Virus record (IMG/VR): IMGVR_UViG_3300025636_000007
Location: 1 to 49,038 of that record
Length of the DNA stretch: 49,038 bases
Strand: one strand, 5' to 3'
Source of the DNA: a virus
The notes below the pieces were generated by a model. That model saw only the letters and a program-made list of their open reading frames with translations, did no database searches and was not told the origin of the DNA. Below, one piece after another: positions 17,821 to 26,899 of this stretch (within the stretch, counting starts at the first letter, position 1; each line of letters begins with the position of its first letter). The translations under genes were made by a program, and so were the position numbers.

Positions 17821-18108
17821 TTACACTATAAAGTATAGAGTGTCTGGGTCAACCGGATTAACTTGATTATATTCAAGTTGACTACCTGTCCAGAATTTAA
17901 TAGGATTGCCACTGGTATTTTGATTAACAATCTGTGATGTTGGTGGAATAGCGGCAATCGCACCTTCTACTGCGGTAGTCACTTCCTCTGGACTAAGACC
18001 AGAAAATCCTGATACCGCACTATCAAGTTGTTCGAAGTTCTCATTAACTTTATCAAACGCACCATTGATGTTATCTGCTAAGTTAATTACTTGAATATTG
18101 ATGGCCAT
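17821..18108 (-). CDS. Small tail/fibre protein (95 aa)
   Basis: The N-terminal helix DNINGAFDKVNENFEQLDSA is the common docking module that begins many phage fibre or baseplate appendage proteins. The C-terminus KFWTGSQLEYNQV-PDTLYFIV is a small motif widely found at the ends of phage structural proteins. Between them is a short linker. Its ATG overlaps the stop of the 76-aa gene. It probably acts as a minor baseplate or fibre component. Confidence 0.75.
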   Translation of the reverse strand: MAINIQVINLADNINGAFDKVNENFEQLDSAVSGFSGLSPEEVTTAVEGAIAAIPPTSQIVNQNTSGNPIKFWTGSQLEYNQVNPVDPDTLYFIV

Positions 18109-18338
18109 TATCTATTCCTTACTAATTGAGCAAGAAGACTTTTAATATCTGATAACTCACCTTTCAAAGTCGTGACCTCATTCGAAAGGTTTATCATTTT
18201 TTCAGACTCTTGTCTTTTCGCTTCTTTTAGTCTTTTACTTTGAGCAATCTCTCCCTTATTAGTGTTCAAGATTGCCCCTGTTTGTTTATCTCTCACAAGA
18301 TTGTTATGTCCCGTGACCTTCTGAAATCTACTATTCAT
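18108..18338 (-). CDS. Small coiled-coil virion-cluster protein (76 aa)
   Basis: The start MNSRFQKVTGHNNLVRDKQT followed by TGAILNTNKGE is a recognisable small-protein signature in marine T4-like phages, always among baseplate genes as far as I recall. Residues 30-76 predict a coiled coil (INLSNEVTTLKGELSDIKSL). Both ends overlap neighbouring genes, so it is translated in step with the DUF4815 protein and the 95-aa protein. Role unknown; an assembly factor or minor structural protein is likely. Confidence 0.78.
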   Translation of the reverse strand: MNSRFQKVTGHNNLVRDKQTGAILNTNKGEIAQSKRLKEAKRQESEKMINLSNEVTTLKGELSDIKSLLAQLVRNR

Positions 18339-21300
18339 TAAGATGCCAATGCGAGTGAACGTAAGTCAGTAATAATAGGAGACCTAGATGAGTTACTTGA
18401 TTTCATAACAATCTTAACTTGGAACGCTACGAATGGGTCTAGGTCTTCAGTCGTGTATTCATATTCGCGAATCGCTGCGACGGTATCATCTGAAGATACT
18501 ATTGCGTCTATATCTATAGGTAACCAAGAAGCGGTATTAATATTACCGGCCTCCGTCGCCGTACGTACATAAACTTCAAAGTCAGCAGCAGATGGACGAT
18601 TAGCAGAGAATAATACTTTAACCGCAATCGATGATTCATCAAGAATAACAGGTGTAGTAATATGCTGTGCCGCATCATTGTTATCAATAACATTTTCTAA
18701 CGCAAGTACACCCGCACGTTGTAAATCAATTACAGGGGATACTTTACTATCATTAGTAGTCATTGTTATGTTAAACTTCATAGTAGGTGATGTATTATTA
18801 TCACTAGACTGTACTAAAGTAGGAGTGACATTAGTATTCACATCATTGAGCAACGTTAATGCTGTTGGTAATGGATTACCTACATTACTAGTTGAAGTAT
18901 TACGACTAAGACCATAAGACTCACCGTTTACTCTATCTACTGTAGATGTTATTACGGTAGACTGTGGTGTTAATGTCTGAACCATTGGAAGATATTCGTC
19001 CATCATTACCTGATAGGTAGCGAGAACATTTGAACCACCAGTTTCAGTACTAGAATTTGCTACTATATCTACCCCTGCGTCAACAATGATATTATACCCT
19101 AAAAATGAGACGTTGTCAATAGTATGTTGAGTATTTATCGCATTAGCACCAAGACCCGCAACATCACCAGTCACACCGGTGATAGTAACAGTATCATTCT
19201 TAGAAAATCCATGACCTACATGAGAAACGAATACTGTTGTTGACCCTTGTAATGTTCTTAATGGATTCTCGACCAAAATAGTCTTAGGTAGTGTAGCATT
19301 CTCTAATTGAACCATACCTGAAGACTGGAAGTCAGCACGGAATAATTCGAACATCAAATCTTTTGTCTGGTCTGCTGTCCAAGTAGAACCATTCTGAGAC
19401 ATGAATAACGAACCTAAGTGCGGCTGTTTGTTAACACGACTATCAGTAGAACCTATTAGGAATTGGTATGTTTCAGAAACATATGAGTTATACTTGACTG
19501 ATTCAGCAAGTAACACTATAGCATATTCTTCGCCTGGTGTCAAGAATACAGGTTCATCAAACACAATGTCAGTACCAACAACATCAGATAACTGTGGGTT
19601 AGTCGACAACGGTGTGATATTGATGTCCGCTGGATTAGTAAATTTAACTGAGCCCGGCACAATTACATTTGTAGGTTGACCATTTTCTACCGAACGAATC
19701 TGTACTTGTAAAGGAATAACATCGTCTTTACTTTCCATGAATACCCGAACTTTAGATAAGAATATACCATTAGGATTTTCTAGTGGGTTTACTATAAAAG
19801 TTTGTGCAAGAGGATCTCTCCACCAATGCGTATTAATTTCTCTTGTTGTTCTAATAGTACGTTGTATTGTTTCAATAGTACCTGTAGACGTGTATATAGC
19901 ACGTGCCGTACTAATCGCATTGGCATCATCGTTTGTACTGATATCAAGAAGTTTAAATTCTTGAACACCTGTACGGAAACTTATTGACGGTGTACAGGGT
20001 AGGAAGAAAGAACCTATTAATTGTCCTTTTTCATCTGTAGTCAATGATGTTTGTCCAAATGGAGTTGATGTAGCATTAGAGTATTCGTTACCAATAACTT
20101 GAGTTTGGTTAGAGAATTGAACGAATTCTGTTTCTTGACGAGTCCATTCACTTACTGAACGGTTACCGAAGAATGGGAACATCTTAGAATTTGGACGTAG
20201 TCCGTCTACTTTGAAGTATATTCTACGTGAACGCATGAACGGAATGATTTCTACATCCAACACACGGTCACCAAGATTTTCTTGGATAAAAGTAGTGGTA
20301 GTTCTATTAAAAATTCTTGCTCTACTTGTCAACCAGTTGTCACTAAACGTAACTGTTCTACGGGTAGCAGTCGTCAACAAATCAGGTAGACGTGTAGTCT
20401 CCACCCACTCATCAGATGAAGGTGATAACATAGAATGACCAGTCGAAGTTATTACTTCAAATGGGTTAACATTCAATGTACTAGTAGCAAGTGTCTGTGA
20501 CACAAATTTAACATCACTGAAAGGTAGAGTAACTAAATCACCATTGTGAGCCGCTATATTAGCAGGATTATTATCGTCCATTCTTAATTGAACAAAATGT
20601 TCACGGAATGAAGGACGTAATCTATTAACAGGGTCGATTGATGCTCTATAATCAGGATTTGTCACATCAGAGAAGTTGAATGAGGTAAACCCATCAGCAA
20701 TGAATCCTGCTTTAGTTCGTGCGAGACCGTTTGCGTCGACTACAGTTAACGCATTTGTATTAGTCTCCAGTAAACTTAATGTTGTCAATTCATACAATTC
20801 ATTAACACGGTCGTCAAGAGCAGCAATATCTTTCATAGTATATCGTTTATGAGAGATTTGTGTTTTGACCAAGTCATTTTCGTCCAATGTAAATGGATTC
20901 AAACTAAATGTGTATAATGCCAAAGAACCAGTTGGAATATTAGGTTCTCTGGGGTCGAGGGACGCCTCACCTTGGACTATTTGTAACTCACCTGAACCAA
21001 TACCACCTTTACTATTAACAGTGTTAGCAATCAACACATCAATACGTGGCATATAGTAATTAACGTCTGCTGATATAATACTCTTGTTCTTAGGAAGTAG
21101 ATTTATACTAGCAGGATTAATTGCGTATTCAGTTAGTTTGCTCGGTCGAAAATCTACCACATTTCTTAATGATACTGTTTTCCCTGAGGCTAGAGTGTGC
21201 GATGGGATATCTTTATATTCTATATCATCATATGAATTAACATCGAAGAAGTCACCTGAACTATGTGTAAAGTAAGTGAATGTAACTTCTATTTCAGTTG

Positions 21301-23278
21301 GAATACCATCATACAATGGAATGCTTAGACCATCTTTAACTGTTAGATTAGCACGGTCATAAAAGTTATCACGTTGCCCACCATCAAACACGAATAAATT
21401 ACTTATGTCTGTATGGTTAGCAGGGTCAACATCAGTAACATCCATAACACTTACTAGTTCTATAACGTCAACTTTTTCTAGTTCAATAGAATCCACATTA
21501 ACATCAGTACTAAGTGATACACTACCACTTGCCAGAGTCTTAGATCTGCGTGTTGGATTAGATAAACGCACATAGTGAACAATGATATATTTAAAATCAT
21601 CATTCAATCCAGCATACACCCAATTGGTTCCATTATAGGTTAGTGTGTAATCAACGCCTTGTACTAGTTCATCAAATTTTGATATAGCATCTGTACCGCC
21701 AGCAATTGACCCGTCAGCGTTTTCCGTAGATTGAACAATAATCCAATCTCCAGCATGTTCCGCGTCTCCTGCTATTACAATTTGACCTGCGGTAGGCGCT
21801 TGTTTGATAACTTTCTGTACAGTGAAGTTGTAATCAGTAATACTTTCTGGACGAGTGTTAGGTAATTCGAAAAGCATGTTATTATCTGTAGAACCAAATA
21901 ATGTAATCGGGCCTGGGGTTCCACTATTATTACTATCGATTGGATATATTACACCACCGTCAACTCCCGCTGGGACATATAGGAATGTAACATCTCTAAA
22001 GTTATAAGGCGGGTTCATTTCAATATCAAATACGTATAGACGCCATTCATTACCGACTTTTTCTATTCCGCGTATATTACATGTCCCGACATTAGACTCA
22101 CCACTAGCACCTCGAAGGGCAACACCTTTAAAACCATCGATAACACTTAATATGCCCGATGATGTTGATGGGTCGATTAGGATATAGTTACCGTAGTTTA
22201 CAGTAATTCCGTTATTATTAATTTCTGTGGTTAGTCGAGGTTTATCGATACTCAATGGTGTGTTCGGGAAGTCTAGACGATAACCGTCAACATATGCGGT
22301 ACCTGGCGTAACTTCTAAGTCTAATGTATCGTTATCACCATCACTGAATATCGCTTTAAATTCTTTTACTACATAATCACCAGATTCTTCTTTTGTACGT
22401 AAAGCAAGAAGGTCATTCAGTTTATTATAGTCATCAACCGCTTCGACTTGGTCATTGATTACACCATTTACTATACGACCGATGTATACAAAGTTTTCAC
22501 CTTCAGCGATTTGGTCACGTGTAGTTAATACCAGACGGATTCTATAACGGTCTGCACCCGGAGCTGCTCGATTAGGAAATGCTCCCTGATTGTCAAATAA
22601 TGCGTCAGTGTCATTTACATTAACAATATCTTGAATGACGCGGAAACCAAAGTCTGCCGTAGGTTTGTCATCATACTTGGATAGGAATGCTGACTGTTGT
22701 GGAGCATAAACAAAGTGTCCTTGTACAAAAAAGTCACCTTCGACCTCATTGATTTTTGAACCACGACCCGTCGCAAGACTAGGTGCCGCTTGTAGAGTAA
22801 CCGAACCACCTAGTGGATGCGTACCTATAAAGGTAGCACCATCAGCAACTCGTGGAGTTGTGGTGTTATCAGTTGATGATGTAGTATTAGTATACTTAAC
22901 TACAAAAGTGGCAGGGTCGCCATTTTCAGCAGCAATCATTTCTACTACTTGGAATACTAAAGGATCAGCACCACCTAGGTTCACCGTAAAGGTAACACCT
23001 GAGTAGTCATATCCATCTAGACCATATGTACTGGTATCGAGTTTAATATATTCAAAGGTTTGAACCGTTGGATTACCCGTACGTACAGCAGCACCTTCTT
23101 TGAAGATGTTATTACCGAATCGAGCAATCTCATTTTGGATGATAGTTTGCGATTGAGTCAACTCACGTGCTTGAAGAGCCTTACCCGAGTTGAATAGAAT
23201 TCGATAATAGTTATCACTGTCTTTATAATCATCCTTATATACAGTTTCAAACGTTTCTTTTGTAAAATTATTTGGCAT
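18338..23278 (-). CDS. Large baseplate/fibre protein with DUF4815-type N-terminus (1,646 aa)
   Basis: The N-terminal region DSDNYYRILFNSGKALQARE followed by LTQSQTIIQNEIARFGNNIF is the DUF4815 signature found in large virion proteins of T4-like marine phages. The rest is mostly beta-rich, with long Ser/Thr/Asn/Asp segments, and a C-terminal region (SSNSSRSPIITDLRSLALAS) typical of that family. It lies nine bases after gp8, in the place where T4 has gp9/gp10 or related peripheral baseplate parts. It is probably a baseplate wedge or fibre-anchoring protein; equivalence with T4 gp7 or gp10 cannot be decided from sequence alone. Confidence 0.82.
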   Translation of the reverse strand: MPNNFTKETFETVYKDDYKDSDNYYRILFNSGKALQARELTQSQTIIQNEIARFGNNIFKEGAAVRTGNPTVQTFEYIKLDTSTYGLDGYDYSGVTFTVNLGGADPLVFQVVEMIAAENGDPATFVVKYTNTTSSTDNTTTPRVADGATFIGTHPLGGSVTLQAAPSLATGRGSKINEVEGDFFVQGHFVYAPQQSAFLSKYDDKPTADFGFRVIQDIVNVNDTDALFDNQGAFPNRAAPGADRYRIRLVLTTRDQIAEGENFVYIGRIVNGVINDQVEAVDDYNKLNDLLALRTKEESGDYVVKEFKAIFSDGDNDTLDLEVTPGTAYVDGYRLDFPNTPLSIDKPRLTTEINNNGITVNYGNYILIDPSTSSGILSVIDGFKGVALRGASGESNVGTCNIRGIEKVGNEWRLYVFDIEMNPPYNFRDVTFLYVPAGVDGGVIYPIDSNNSGTPGPITLFGSTDNNMLFELPNTRPESITDYNFTVQKVIKQAPTAGQIVIAGDAEHAGDWIIVQSTENADGSIAGGTDAISKFDELVQGVDYTLTYNGTNWVYAGLNDDFKYIIVHYVRLSNPTRRSKTLASGSVSLSTDVNVDSIELEKVDVIELVSVMDVTDVDPANHTDISNLFVFDGGQRDNFYDRANLTVKDGLSIPLYDGIPTEIEVTFTYFTHSSGDFFDVNSYDDIEYKDIPSHTLASGKTVSLRNVVDFRPSKLTEYAINPASINLLPKNKSIISADVNYYMPRIDVLIANTVNSKGGIGSGELQIVQGEASLDPREPNIPTGSLALYTFSLNPFTLDENDLVKTQISHKRYTMKDIAALDDRVNELYELTTLSLLETNTNALTVVDANGLARTKAGFIADGFTSFNFSDVTNPDYRASIDPVNRLRPSFREHFVQLRMDDNNPANIAAHNGDLVTLPFSDVKFVSQTLATSTLNVNPFEVITSTGHSMLSPSSDEWVETTRLPDLLTTATRRTVTFSDNWLTSRARIFNRTTTTFIQENLGDRVLDVEIIPFMRSRRIYFKVDGLRPNSKMFPFFGNRSVSEWTRQETEFVQFSNQTQVIGNEYSNATSTPFGQTSLTTDEKGQLIGSFFLPCTPSISFRTGVQEFKLLDISTNDDANAISTARAIYTSTGTIETIQRTIRTTREINTHWWRDPLAQTFIVNPLENPNGIFLSKVRVFMESKDDVIPLQVQIRSVENGQPTNVIVPGSVKFTNPADINITPLSTNPQLSDVVGTDIVFDEPVFLTPGEEYAIVLLAESVKYNSYVSETYQFLIGSTDSRVNKQPHLGSLFMSQNGSTWTADQTKDLMFELFRADFQSSGMVQLENATLPKTILVENPLRTLQGSTTVFVSHVGHGFSKNDTVTITGVTGDVAGLGANAINTQHTIDNVSFLGYNIIVDAGVDIVANSSTETGGSNVLATYQVMMDEYLPMVQTLTPQSTVITSTVDRVNGESYGLSRNTSTSNVGNPLPTALTLLNDVNTNVTPTLVQSSDNNTSPTMKFNITMTTNDSKVSPVIDLQRAGVLALENVIDNNDAAQHITTPVILDESSIAVKVLFSANRPSAADFEVYVRTATEAGNINTASWLPIDIDAIVSSDDTVAAIREYEYTTEDLDPFVAFQVKIVMKSSNSSRSPIITDLRSLALAS

Positions 23279-23286
23279 GATTATTC

Positions 23287-24591
23287 CTAAACAGTAATTA
23301 CTATTTTAATGTCTTCTTGTTGTTCTTCATCACGAATGATTCGTGCTCTGTTCTCAATATATAGTACATCTCCAGAGTATCTGTCCACAGTATGCGTTGA
23401 TACTGCTGATAATATGATACCTGAACCTGAACCACCGATTTCCGAAACAGTCTCTGTGTCCACGAACTTCACGAATCCAGTAGATTCGTTTTGATGATAA
23501 TGAATGATGTTATCTTGTACATCATCGATGTACGCGACAGCACCCGTTGTGTCTCCACTAATCTGGTTACCCGCGATAAAACCGCCAGCAACGTCTAGTG
23601 TAAGGGTATTTAGTACTTTTGATTCAGAACCTAAGTATAAATCTGTTGTACCTTCTATAGTCAAGTTTTCTAATAACCCAATCTGTCTGAATGAGTTTTC
23701 TACAACAAACGCACCATTCTCGGTACCATTGGGTTTGATAGTGAACATTATAGAAGATGTTTTCAAATCATGTATAGGATTGGCACCAATACCTTCGGGT
23801 GATGTTACAATCGCACGTGCTACAACATTACCTTCTACCACAAAAGATGCGTAGTCATAACCCCCACCAAAATTATTCATGGTGATTTTAACAAGCATTC
23901 CTTGATAAACCGTAGCCGTTGCGGTCGCACCACTACCATTACCCACAACTGTGACTGCGGGGGCAGAGTTATAACCTGAACCAAAGTCTTCTATGATTGC
24001 GCCTAGAACCTGTCCACCTATCGCAGAATTCTGGACATCAAGTTGTTGTTCCTGAAATCCATCGACTGGCGCAGATTGAATATGCTCGACCGGAATATAG
24101 TTAGATGATAAAAACTGGTTGATTCGAGTTGTACTTACCGCGAATAAAAACTTCCAAGTGTAACCGTCACTAGTAGTGAATGTATCAGTTACATTAACAT
24201 TTTCAATTCCGAATCTAGGTTCTACTGTAGAAGGTACATGAGTACCGTCAGCAGCTCTACTCTCCGCCATACATATGTACACATGATTCAGACCAGTCAT
24301 TACGTACTGAGCATGACCGTCATCAGGTCTAACAGAATCTAACCAACCTGAGTACAACGTACCAGCAGACCAGTTAACACGTGGTACGACAAACGTAGAA
24401 CCTTCTACCTTCTTGATAGACTGTAGGTTGTTTCTGAACTCGCGTTCTTCACGTATGTTATTAATAGGTACGATAGTAGCATCAGTAATACCAAATGTAT
24501 CTGATTTACCTATTCCTACGTAACAGTCATTGTCTTCTAAGAACAACTTAGCAAGACTGGTACCAAGTGTTTGTCTAACTATAGCGGGCAT
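23287..24591 (-). CDS. 8: Baseplate wedge subunit gp8
   Basis: The domain order and end motifs match T4 gp8. The N-terminus carries a CYVGIGKSDTFG-type segment comparable to gp8's FITFGRSEPW. The middle has VNWSAGTLYSGWLDSVRP, HVYICMAESRAADG, STVEPRFG and DGYTWKFLFAV. The C-terminus DRYSGDVLYIENRARIIRDE closely parallels the gp8 ending that contains SGEMIYMENRPPII. At 434 residues it is about 100 longer than T4 gp8 (334), with an inserted Gly-rich beta region at about 210-260 (EDFGSGYNSAPAVTVVGNGS). gp8 forms dimers in the baseplate wedge between gp10, gp7 and gp6. Confidence 0.9.
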   Translation of the reverse strand: MPAIVRQTLGTSLAKLFLEDNDCYVGIGKSDTFGITDATIVPINNIREEREFRNNLQSIKKVEGSTFVVPRVNWSAGTLYSGWLDSVRPDDGHAQYVMTGLNHVYICMAESRAADGTHVPSTVEPRFGIENVNVTDTFTTSDGYTWKFLFAVSTTRINQFLSSNYIPVEHIQSAPVDGFQEQQLDVQNSAIGGQVLGAIIEDFGSGYNSAPAVTVVGNGSGATATATVYQGMLVKITMNNFGGGYDYASFVVEGNVVARAIVTSPEGIGANPIHDLKTSSIMFTIKPNGTENGAFVVENSFRQIGLLENLTIEGTTDLYLGSESKVLNTLTLDVAGGFIAGNQISGDTTGAVAYIDDVQDNIIHYHQNESTGFVKFVDTETVSEIGGSGSGIILSAVSTHTVDRYSGDVLYIENRARIIRDEEQQEDIKIVITV

Positions 24592-24604
24592 TATATTTTC
24601 CTAT

Positions 24605-25063
24605 CTATGGGCGTTGAGGCCAATTAATTTCATCTAATGAATGTACACCGTCTAATGTTTGAATTATATCTCTTAATGTTTGACGATACTCCATCCACTT
24701 GTATTTATCACTTTCACTCAAAGGGCTATCAGTTAATTGTGACCAATCAGATTGAGCCAAAAGACTATCTCGTGTTTGTCGTGCGGTTCGAAGAAATTCT
24801 TCCTCGTTAAAGACCCATGATTTGATAGTCCAATCAAAGGTATATACTCCCTCCGGTTTAGTTTCTTTTGCTACAAAACCCTCACCGTCGTGATAATAAT
24901 CATTTATAAAATGACCACCGTGTCCCTGTATAACGCCAGAGGTATCCCATCTAACAACAAGTCCGCCGTGACTAGACCCTTCTTCGAAATGGTCGGGGTC
25001 TGCCGGATAAAAAAGACTTCTGATCTCTCCGGTATCTGCGTTTACTAATGCGCAATTGTTCAT
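24605..25063 (-). CDS. Tail-fibre assembly chaperone-like protein
   Basis: I place the start at 25063 (MNNCALVNADTGEIRSLFYP) because it follows an AGGA site and overlaps the stop of the upstream gene as ATGA; a longer reading to 25108 lacks this support. The C-terminal half contains RDSLLAQSDWSQLTDSPLSE and YKWMEYRQTLRDI followed by LDEINWPQRP. This pattern is typical of phage tail-fibre assembly proteins, in which the ends of fibres are folded or capped. The protein is about 152 residues. It likely assists the 401-aa tip/fibre protein to which it is coupled. Confidence 0.75.
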   Translation of the reverse strand: MNNCALVNADTGEIRSLFYPADPDHFEEGSSHGGLVVRWDTSGVIQGHGGHFINDYYHDGEGFVAKETKPEGVYTFDWTIKSWVFNEEEFLRTARQTRDSLLAQSDWSQLTDSPLSESDKYKWMEYRQTLRDIIQTLDGVHSLDEINWPQRP

Positions 25064-26265
25064 ACTAGTTTTCCTACAATTAAAGTTCTTGTTGCGTCTA
25101 CCGCCCAAGTGTCGTTTACCCGAGCAGTCCCAAATGTTACTGGGGCATAATCTGAACGAGTCATCGCCATAGGTATCATAGCAACACCCATAGCGGAAGA
25201 ATGTGTTTTTGTCACAGTGGAATCTCCACCAGACCCCGATGGGTTATTTGTGTATGAAGTGTTATCATACGCACTTGCCCCAGGCACCGAAAATACATAC
25301 CCTACACCCCAAGTACTCACTCGTCCAGATGGCCATACTGCACCATCACAAAAACATCCTGAGTATCCGGTACCAGTCACAAGGGCAAAGTACTGTTCCC
25401 AATTCAATGTGTCTAATACCTCGGTGTGTATTATAGGCAGGCCTGGGTTAGGTTGCCCAGTCGATGTACTTCCTGTCAAATCTGTTTTACCAGATACTAT
25501 ATTTTCTATCTGTAAATTTTGTCTGTTTGACGAGAATGCTATATCACCATTGGAACGGTATATTTCAAAACCCCAATCGGCATCTTCTTCAGCATTCTTC
25601 GAAACTATTCCAAATTTATATTCTAATGTCCATCCACTAGTCCACGCCCAATCATATACCGTTGTGAATATGGCAACATCAATGGGTATCTCTGCTATTT
25701 CTGTGGATGGTAATTGAGTACTTATATCGTCAAACAAAGTTATCGAGTATATGTTACCACTTACATGAGTAATATTTGTTATAGACCCTGATTTTGCGTA
25801 GTATGTACTACCGACATAAGTACCTAACCAGTCGTATATTACCTTTTCCGCCAAATCAATTGTCGGATTTGTTATAGGTACTTGTGGTTGAGTTAACCCA
25901 ACATAATTACTGTTACCATAAAACTGAGGTGTCGTTATATCAATAGTGACATTAAATGTGTAAGTTCCTACAGGTACATTACTAGTAGGACGTATTCGAT
26001 ATTTAGAGAGTCCCCATTGTATCGATGTCGTAAACGGATAACTTATATCAGCTGAACTAGTTTGTGGTTTTGGTCGTATAAAAAGTAATGATGTTTCTTT
26101 ACTAGTAGGACACGTCACACAAGGTGCTTGAGGTAAACTAGCCAAATGATAAGTAGATATTGTACCAGGCACTACCTCACCAGTTTTAATTATCTGAACC
26201 TGTCTTGACGATTGGTCGATAGTGGTGATACCGCCATTGTTTGATACTTCTATTCCATATGCCAT
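25060..26265 (-). CDS. Tail tip/fibre protein (401 aa)
   Basis: It starts MAYGIEVSNNGGITTIDQSS and continues RQVQIIKTGEVVPGT, an N-terminal pattern I associate with a family of phage tail-tip or fibre proteins (possibly DUF6453, from memory). A CVTC pair (residues about 49-52) could bind metal. The body is beta-rich with many Tyr, Ser and Thr. Its stop overlaps the start of the fibre-assembly chaperone-like gene, a usual fibre/chaperone arrangement. It probably makes part of a short receptor-binding fibre. Confidence 0.72.
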   Translation of the reverse strand: MAYGIEVSNNGGITTIDQSSRQVQIIKTGEVVPGTISTYHLASLPQAPCVTCPTSKETSLLFIRPKPQTSSADISYPFTTSIQWGLSKYRIRPTSNVPVGTYTFNVTIDITTPQFYGNSNYVGLTQPQVPITNPTIDLAEKVIYDWLGTYVGSTYYAKSGSITNITHVSGNIYSITLFDDISTQLPSTEIAEIPIDVAIFTTVYDWAWTSGWTLEYKFGIVSKNAEEDADWGFEIYRSNGDIAFSSNRQNLQIENIVSGKTDLTGSTSTGQPNPGLPIIHTEVLDTLNWEQYFALVTGTGYSGCFCDGAVWPSGRVSTWGVGYVFSVPGASAYDNTSYTNNPSGSGGDSTVTKTHSSAMGVAMIPMAMTRSDYAPVTFGTARVNDTWAVDATRTLIVGKLV

Positions 26266-26266
26266 A

Positions 26267-26893
26267 TTAACTCCTCAATACCAAAAGACTATAATCATCA
26301 GTACCCAGAAATATCTGGTACGATGAAGTCGAACTTCTCACGTCAGCCCTTTCGAGTATAGGCCCTGCACCGGTGGCGCCACCAACTACATAGAAATTTG
26401 AATTCGGTAGTATCTGTACAGCGAACCACTCGGACAAACTAGGATAACCATATCCATATACTGGATGAGTAAAACTACCCGAAGACGTACCGCCATTACC
26501 ACTCGCAAATGAATGGAAACGTGGTTGACGTTTATCCACAGCCATTCTAACATCACCTACTGGATTAAATATTTGTAATCCATATCCGGTTCCTGCTGCC
26601 TGTGTGACACCACTCGCTGTACCTGTCACGAATAATAAATTGGCATTGGTAGCATTCTTTATTACCAATCGAAAGGCACCCGCATTAATGAATTTAATCA
26701 CGAAGGTTACTGTACCAGTACTGGAGCCACCACCTACTTTAGATGAAACTAAACAGTTCGATTGTTGTACTACTGTGGCGCCATAATTAACAGTTACATT
26801 TAAAGTTAACGTATCGGCGGTATTTATTAAGTTCGCTAAATCTTCATTTACCGGACTTGATGTTATATTAGAATCAATCGTATAGTCAGTCAT
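26267..26893 (-). CDS. Virion protein of unknown function (208 aa)
   Basis: No family is recognised. The protein is rich in Ser, Thr, Gly, Val and Asn with short beta-like stretches (LTLNVTVNYGATVV, GTVTFVIKFINAGAFRLVI) and a Gly/Tyr-rich middle (HPVYGYGYPSLSEWFAVQ). It has no signal peptide or membrane segment. It sits one base after the 401-aa gene and seven bases before the 700-aa fibre gene, in the late operon, so it is probably a fibre-tip or baseplate accessory protein. Confidence 0.65.
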   Translation of the reverse strand: MTDYTIDSNITSSPVNEDLANLINTADTLTLNVTVNYGATVVQQSNCLVSSKVGGGSSTGTVTFVIKFINAGAFRLVIKNATNANLLFVTGTASGVTQAAGTGYGLQIFNPVGDVRMAVDKRQPRFHSFASGNGGTSSGSFTHPVYGYGYPSLSEWFAVQILPNSNFYVVGGATGAGPILERADVRSSTSSYQIFLGTDDYSLLVLRS

Positions 26894-26899
26894 TATGGA